Shown piece by piece: positions 59,071 through 61,031 of a stretch of DNA of 61,031 nt. Within the stretch, counting starts at the first letter, position 1, and each line of letters starts with the position of its first letter. Under the pieces are notes generated by a model. It was not told the DNA's origin, did no database searches, and worked only from the letters and a program-made list of their open reading frames with translations. A program made the position numbers and the translations under genes. Source of the stretch: Robinsoniella sp. (lineage in GTDB: Bacteria > Bacillota > Clostridia > Lachnospirales > Lachnospiraceae); contig JALEVQ010000105.1 of assembly GCA_022788205.1 (NCBI GenBank), positions 1-61,031 on the forward strand. Reading direction: 5' to 3'.

Positions 59071-59591
59071 ATGAAAAAAAAATAGCTTTCTGCGGATTGC
59101 TTCTGGCGATCTGTGAGATTTTACTGGTGCTGAGCAAGGTGATTGATGTCAGCACCTTGTTTTTCCTTGCGGCGGCATCGTTCTGCACTGGCGTTGCCGT
59201 CAGAGAATACGGGCTTTCCCTGGGATTTGCTTTCTTTGTGGCGAGCGAATTGCTGGGGTTGATCCTTGTGCCGGACAAGCTGTATTGCCTGACCTACGGA
59301 ATGATGGCTTTTTATATTTGGGCGAGGGAAGCAATCTGGCGTCTGCTTTCTAAAAAAAATCTGCGGAAGAATCCATCAAAACTTTTGTGGATTGCAAAAT
59401 ATGCAGTGTTTAATGTGATGTATATCCCGGCGGTGATTCTGATGCCGGAGCTTTTCTACAAAGGGACATACAGCCTGGGGATGCGAGCTATGCTTCTGCT
59501 GGGCGGTCAGGTGATTCTATGGATCTTTGATAAAGCATATTGCTATTTTCAGGATGCAGTCTGGGGGAAATATCGCAGAGTTCTGCAGTGA
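59061..59591 (+). CDS. Small membrane protein after DnaJ
   Basis: A 176-residue protein with about five hydrophobic helices: [55 protein letters not shown], a central [18 protein letters not shown], and late segments. It resembles ECF-substrate-specificity-like or uncharacterised membrane proteins of Lachnospiraceae, without clear assignment. ATG 59061 overlaps the DnaJ stop by 10 bases, implying coupling and a shared role with the DUF5685-DnaJ pair. Confidence 0.75.
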   Translation: MHVNEKKIAFCGLLLAICEILLVLSKVIDVSTLFFLAAASFCTGVAVREYGLSLGFAFFVASELLGLILVPDKLYCLTYGMMAFYIWAREAIWRLLSKKNLRKNPSKLLWIAKYAVFNVMYIPAVILMPELFYKGTYSLGMRAMLLLGGQVILWIFDKAYCYFQDAVWGKYRRVLQ

Positions 59592-59627
59592 GAGAAGAAA
59601 AACAGAGAGAAGAAAGGGTAGGAGAAA

Positions 59628-61031
59628 ATGGCGGAAAAAAGGAGAAACCGTGAGACCGGTCAGAGAAAAAAGGATACCGGGAAAAGTATAGATCAAAGAC
59701 AGGACAGGCATCCGACGGAGAGAAAGAGAGAGGAAAAAAATCTGGAACAAAAAAAGAATCCAGAACAAAAAAATCAGGCAGAGAAAAAGAACCTCTGTCC
59801 TTATCAGAAGAAATGTGGCGGATGTCAGCTTCTGCATATGCCTTATGAAAAACAGCTGGCATGGAAACAGAACAGAGAAAAGGAATTGTTAGGTGAGTTT
59901 GGAAAGATTGCGCCGATCATAGGGATGAAGGAACCATGGCATTACCGGAATAAGGCACATGCGGTCTATGGATATACAAGGCAGCATAAGATTGTATCTG
60001 GATTTTATCAGGAAGGGACACATAAAATTGTCCCGGTCGACGCCTGCATGATTCAGGACCCGGTGGCTGACCGGATTATGGTGACAGTCCGCGAACTGCT
60101 CCGATCATTCAAGATCAAAACATACGATGAGGATACAGGGTATGGTTTGTTTCGCCATGTGCTGGTGCGGACCGGTTTTTCCAGCGGGGAAGTGATGGTG
60201 GTGCTCGTGACAGGATCGCCGGTATTCCCGTCCAGAAATAATTTTGTCAAGGCACTCAGGGCAGCGCACCCGGAGATCACGACGATTGTCCACAATATCA
60301 ATGACAAACAGACGAGCATGATTCTTGGAGAGAGAGAACATGTCTTGTATGGAAAAGGATATATAGAGGATACCTTGTGTGGGAAGATTTTCCGCATCTC
60401 CTCGAAGTCTTTTTATCAGGTCAATCCCAGACAGACGGAGATACTGTACAGAAAGGCACTGGAGTTTGCAGACTTCTCAGGTGATGAGACACTCCTCGAT
60501 GCCTACTGCGGAATCGGCACAATCGGATTGATTGCGAGCGACCGTGTGAAGAACGTGATCGGCGTGGAGTCCAACAGTGCTGCCGTCAAAGATGCAGTCT
60601 TAAATGCAAAGCGCAATCAGGTGAAAAACATTCAGTTTTACTGCAAAGACGCAGGAGAATTTCTCGTCAATATGGCGTCAGCGGGAGAGAAGGTTGATGC
60701 CGTGATCATGGATCCTCCAAGAGAGGGAAGCAGCAGAGAATTCCTGGATTCCTTGGCTTTCATGGCTCCCCAAAAAGTAGTCTATGTCTCCTGCAATCCA
60801 GAGACACTTGCGAGAGATTTAAAGGTGCTGGTCAGAAAAGGATACCAGGTGAAAAAAATGGTGCCCGTAGACATGTTCGCACAGTGTGAGCATGTGGAGA
60901 CGGTTGTTCTTTTGTCCCAACAAAAACCAGATGACACGATAGAGATCGACTTAGACCTGGACGAGCTGGATGCCACCAGTGCCGAGTTGAAAGCAACCTA
61001 TCAGGAAATCAAAGATTATGTGCTGAAAGAA
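59628..61031 (+). CDS. rlmD: RlmD-type 23S rRNA (uracil-C5) methyltransferase, partial
   Basis: Starts at ATG 59628 after GGAG and stays open to the window end (468 codons), so the C-terminus is missing. A charged Lys/Arg/Glu extension of about 60 residues leads to the Fe-S cluster CPYQKKCGGC, then the TRAM-less core, SAM motif LLDAYCGIGTIGLIA, DPPREGS, and YVSCNPETLARD with the catalytic cysteine. After HVETVVLLS comes DTIEIDLDLDELDATSAELK, the start of an extra C-terminal domain often seen in Lachnospiraceae enzymes. Methylates U1939-type sites in 23S rRNA. Confidence 0.9.
   Translation, partial: MAEKRRNRETGQRKKDTGKSIDQRQDRHPTERKREEKNLEQKKNPEQKNQAEKKNLCPYQKKCGGCQLLHMPYEKQLAWKQNREKELLGEFGKIAPIIGMKEPWHYRNKAHAVYGYTRQHKIVSGFYQEGTHKIVPVDACMIQDPVADRIMVTVRELLRSFKIKTYDEDTGYGLFRHVLVRTGFSSGEVMVVLVTGSPVFPSRNNFVKALRAAHPEITTIVHNINDKQTSMILGEREHVLYGKGYIEDTLCGKIFRISSKSFYQVNPRQTEILYRKALEFADFSGDETLLDAYCGIGTIGLIASDRVKNVIGVESNSAAVKDAVLNAKRNQVKNIQFYCKDAGEFLVNMASAGEKVDAVIMDPPREGSSREFLDSLAFMAPQKVVYVSCNPETLARDLKVLVRKGYQVKKMVPVDMFAQCEHVETVVLLSQQKPDDTIEIDLDLDELDATSAELKATYQEIKDYVLKE

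Overview
The window reads as chromosomal DNA of a gut-type Lachnospiraceae (Clostridia), probably close to the Ruminococcus gnavus/torques, Dorea or Mediterraneibacter group. The evidence is moderate GC, strong GGAGG ribosome sites, a sialic-acid catabolic operon, rubrerythrin and thioredoxin-type oxidative stress genes, a corrinoid-enzyme reactivase (RACE) and a lineage-typical DUF5685/DnaJ pair. The assignment is an inference from protein character; no rRNA or tRNA gene was found.

Layout. 1-0.4 kb: right end of an IS200/IS605-type element (TnpB tail plus omega-RNA-like hairpin) abutting a fragment of a large serine recombinase. 0.4-2.2 kb: alpha/beta hydrolase, then a divergent HxlR regulator and FMN split-barrel protein. 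2.2-10 kb: sialic acid and amino-sugar module, with nagB divergent from nanE-nanA-SSS symporter-nanQ-nanK-rpiR-nagA. Neu5Ac is imported with sodium, anomerised, cleaved to ManNAc, phosphorylated, epimerised to GlcNAc-6-P, deacetylated and deaminated to fructose-6-P. 10.3-17 kb: hydrolase, a MarR-controlled heterodimeric ABC exporter, and a BlaI/BlaR1-type repressor/sensor pair. 17-18 kb: graveyard of a dicarboxylate transporter and tartrate dehydratase/fumarase genes. 18.1-19.9 kb: a metallophosphoesterase-rubrerythrin fusion and a GNAT enzyme.

19.9-28.3 kb is a defence-like island. It holds a 1960-residue protein (transglutaminase-like, DUF4011, SF1 helicase, Vsr/MTES_1575-like nuclease, DUF3320), a small opposite-strand gene, and a type II restriction-modification pair whose methylase closely resembles M.HaeIII (GGCC). 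28.4-31.3 kb: TetR regulator with matching operators in front of itself and of a DUF1330/metallo-beta-lactamase-fold pair, then an NrtR-like Nudix regulator. 31.5-35.5 kb: Na/Pi transporter and polyphosphate kinase behind a three-repeat PhoP-box-like site. 35.6-41.4 kb: PatB-type C-S lyase and SbcDC nuclease. 41.4-44.1 kb: DUF2935 and multicopper oxidase remnants joined by an apparent deletion. 44.2-47.7 kb: YkgJ-like protein, RACE protein, ThyX.

47.8-51.1 kb: divergent thiol-redox genes, a TlpA-like lipid-side thioredoxin with a DASPA repeat plus CcdA on one strand, and a flavin thioredoxin reductase lacking the usual NADPH motif plus a CMPC thioredoxin on the other, sharing GGTATC-n2-GATACC operators. 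51.2-57 kb: MerR regulator behind a 19-bp-spacer promoter, LysR regulator, and a second heterodimeric ABC exporter. 57-61 kb: a decayed IS200 transposase with a broken HUH motif, a DUF5685-DnaJ-membrane protein cluster, and an RlmD-type rRNA methyltransferase running off the end.

The best candidates for new biology are the multi-domain giant protein with its R-M neighbour, the phosphoesterase-rubrerythrin fusion, and the redox operon with its unknown operator.
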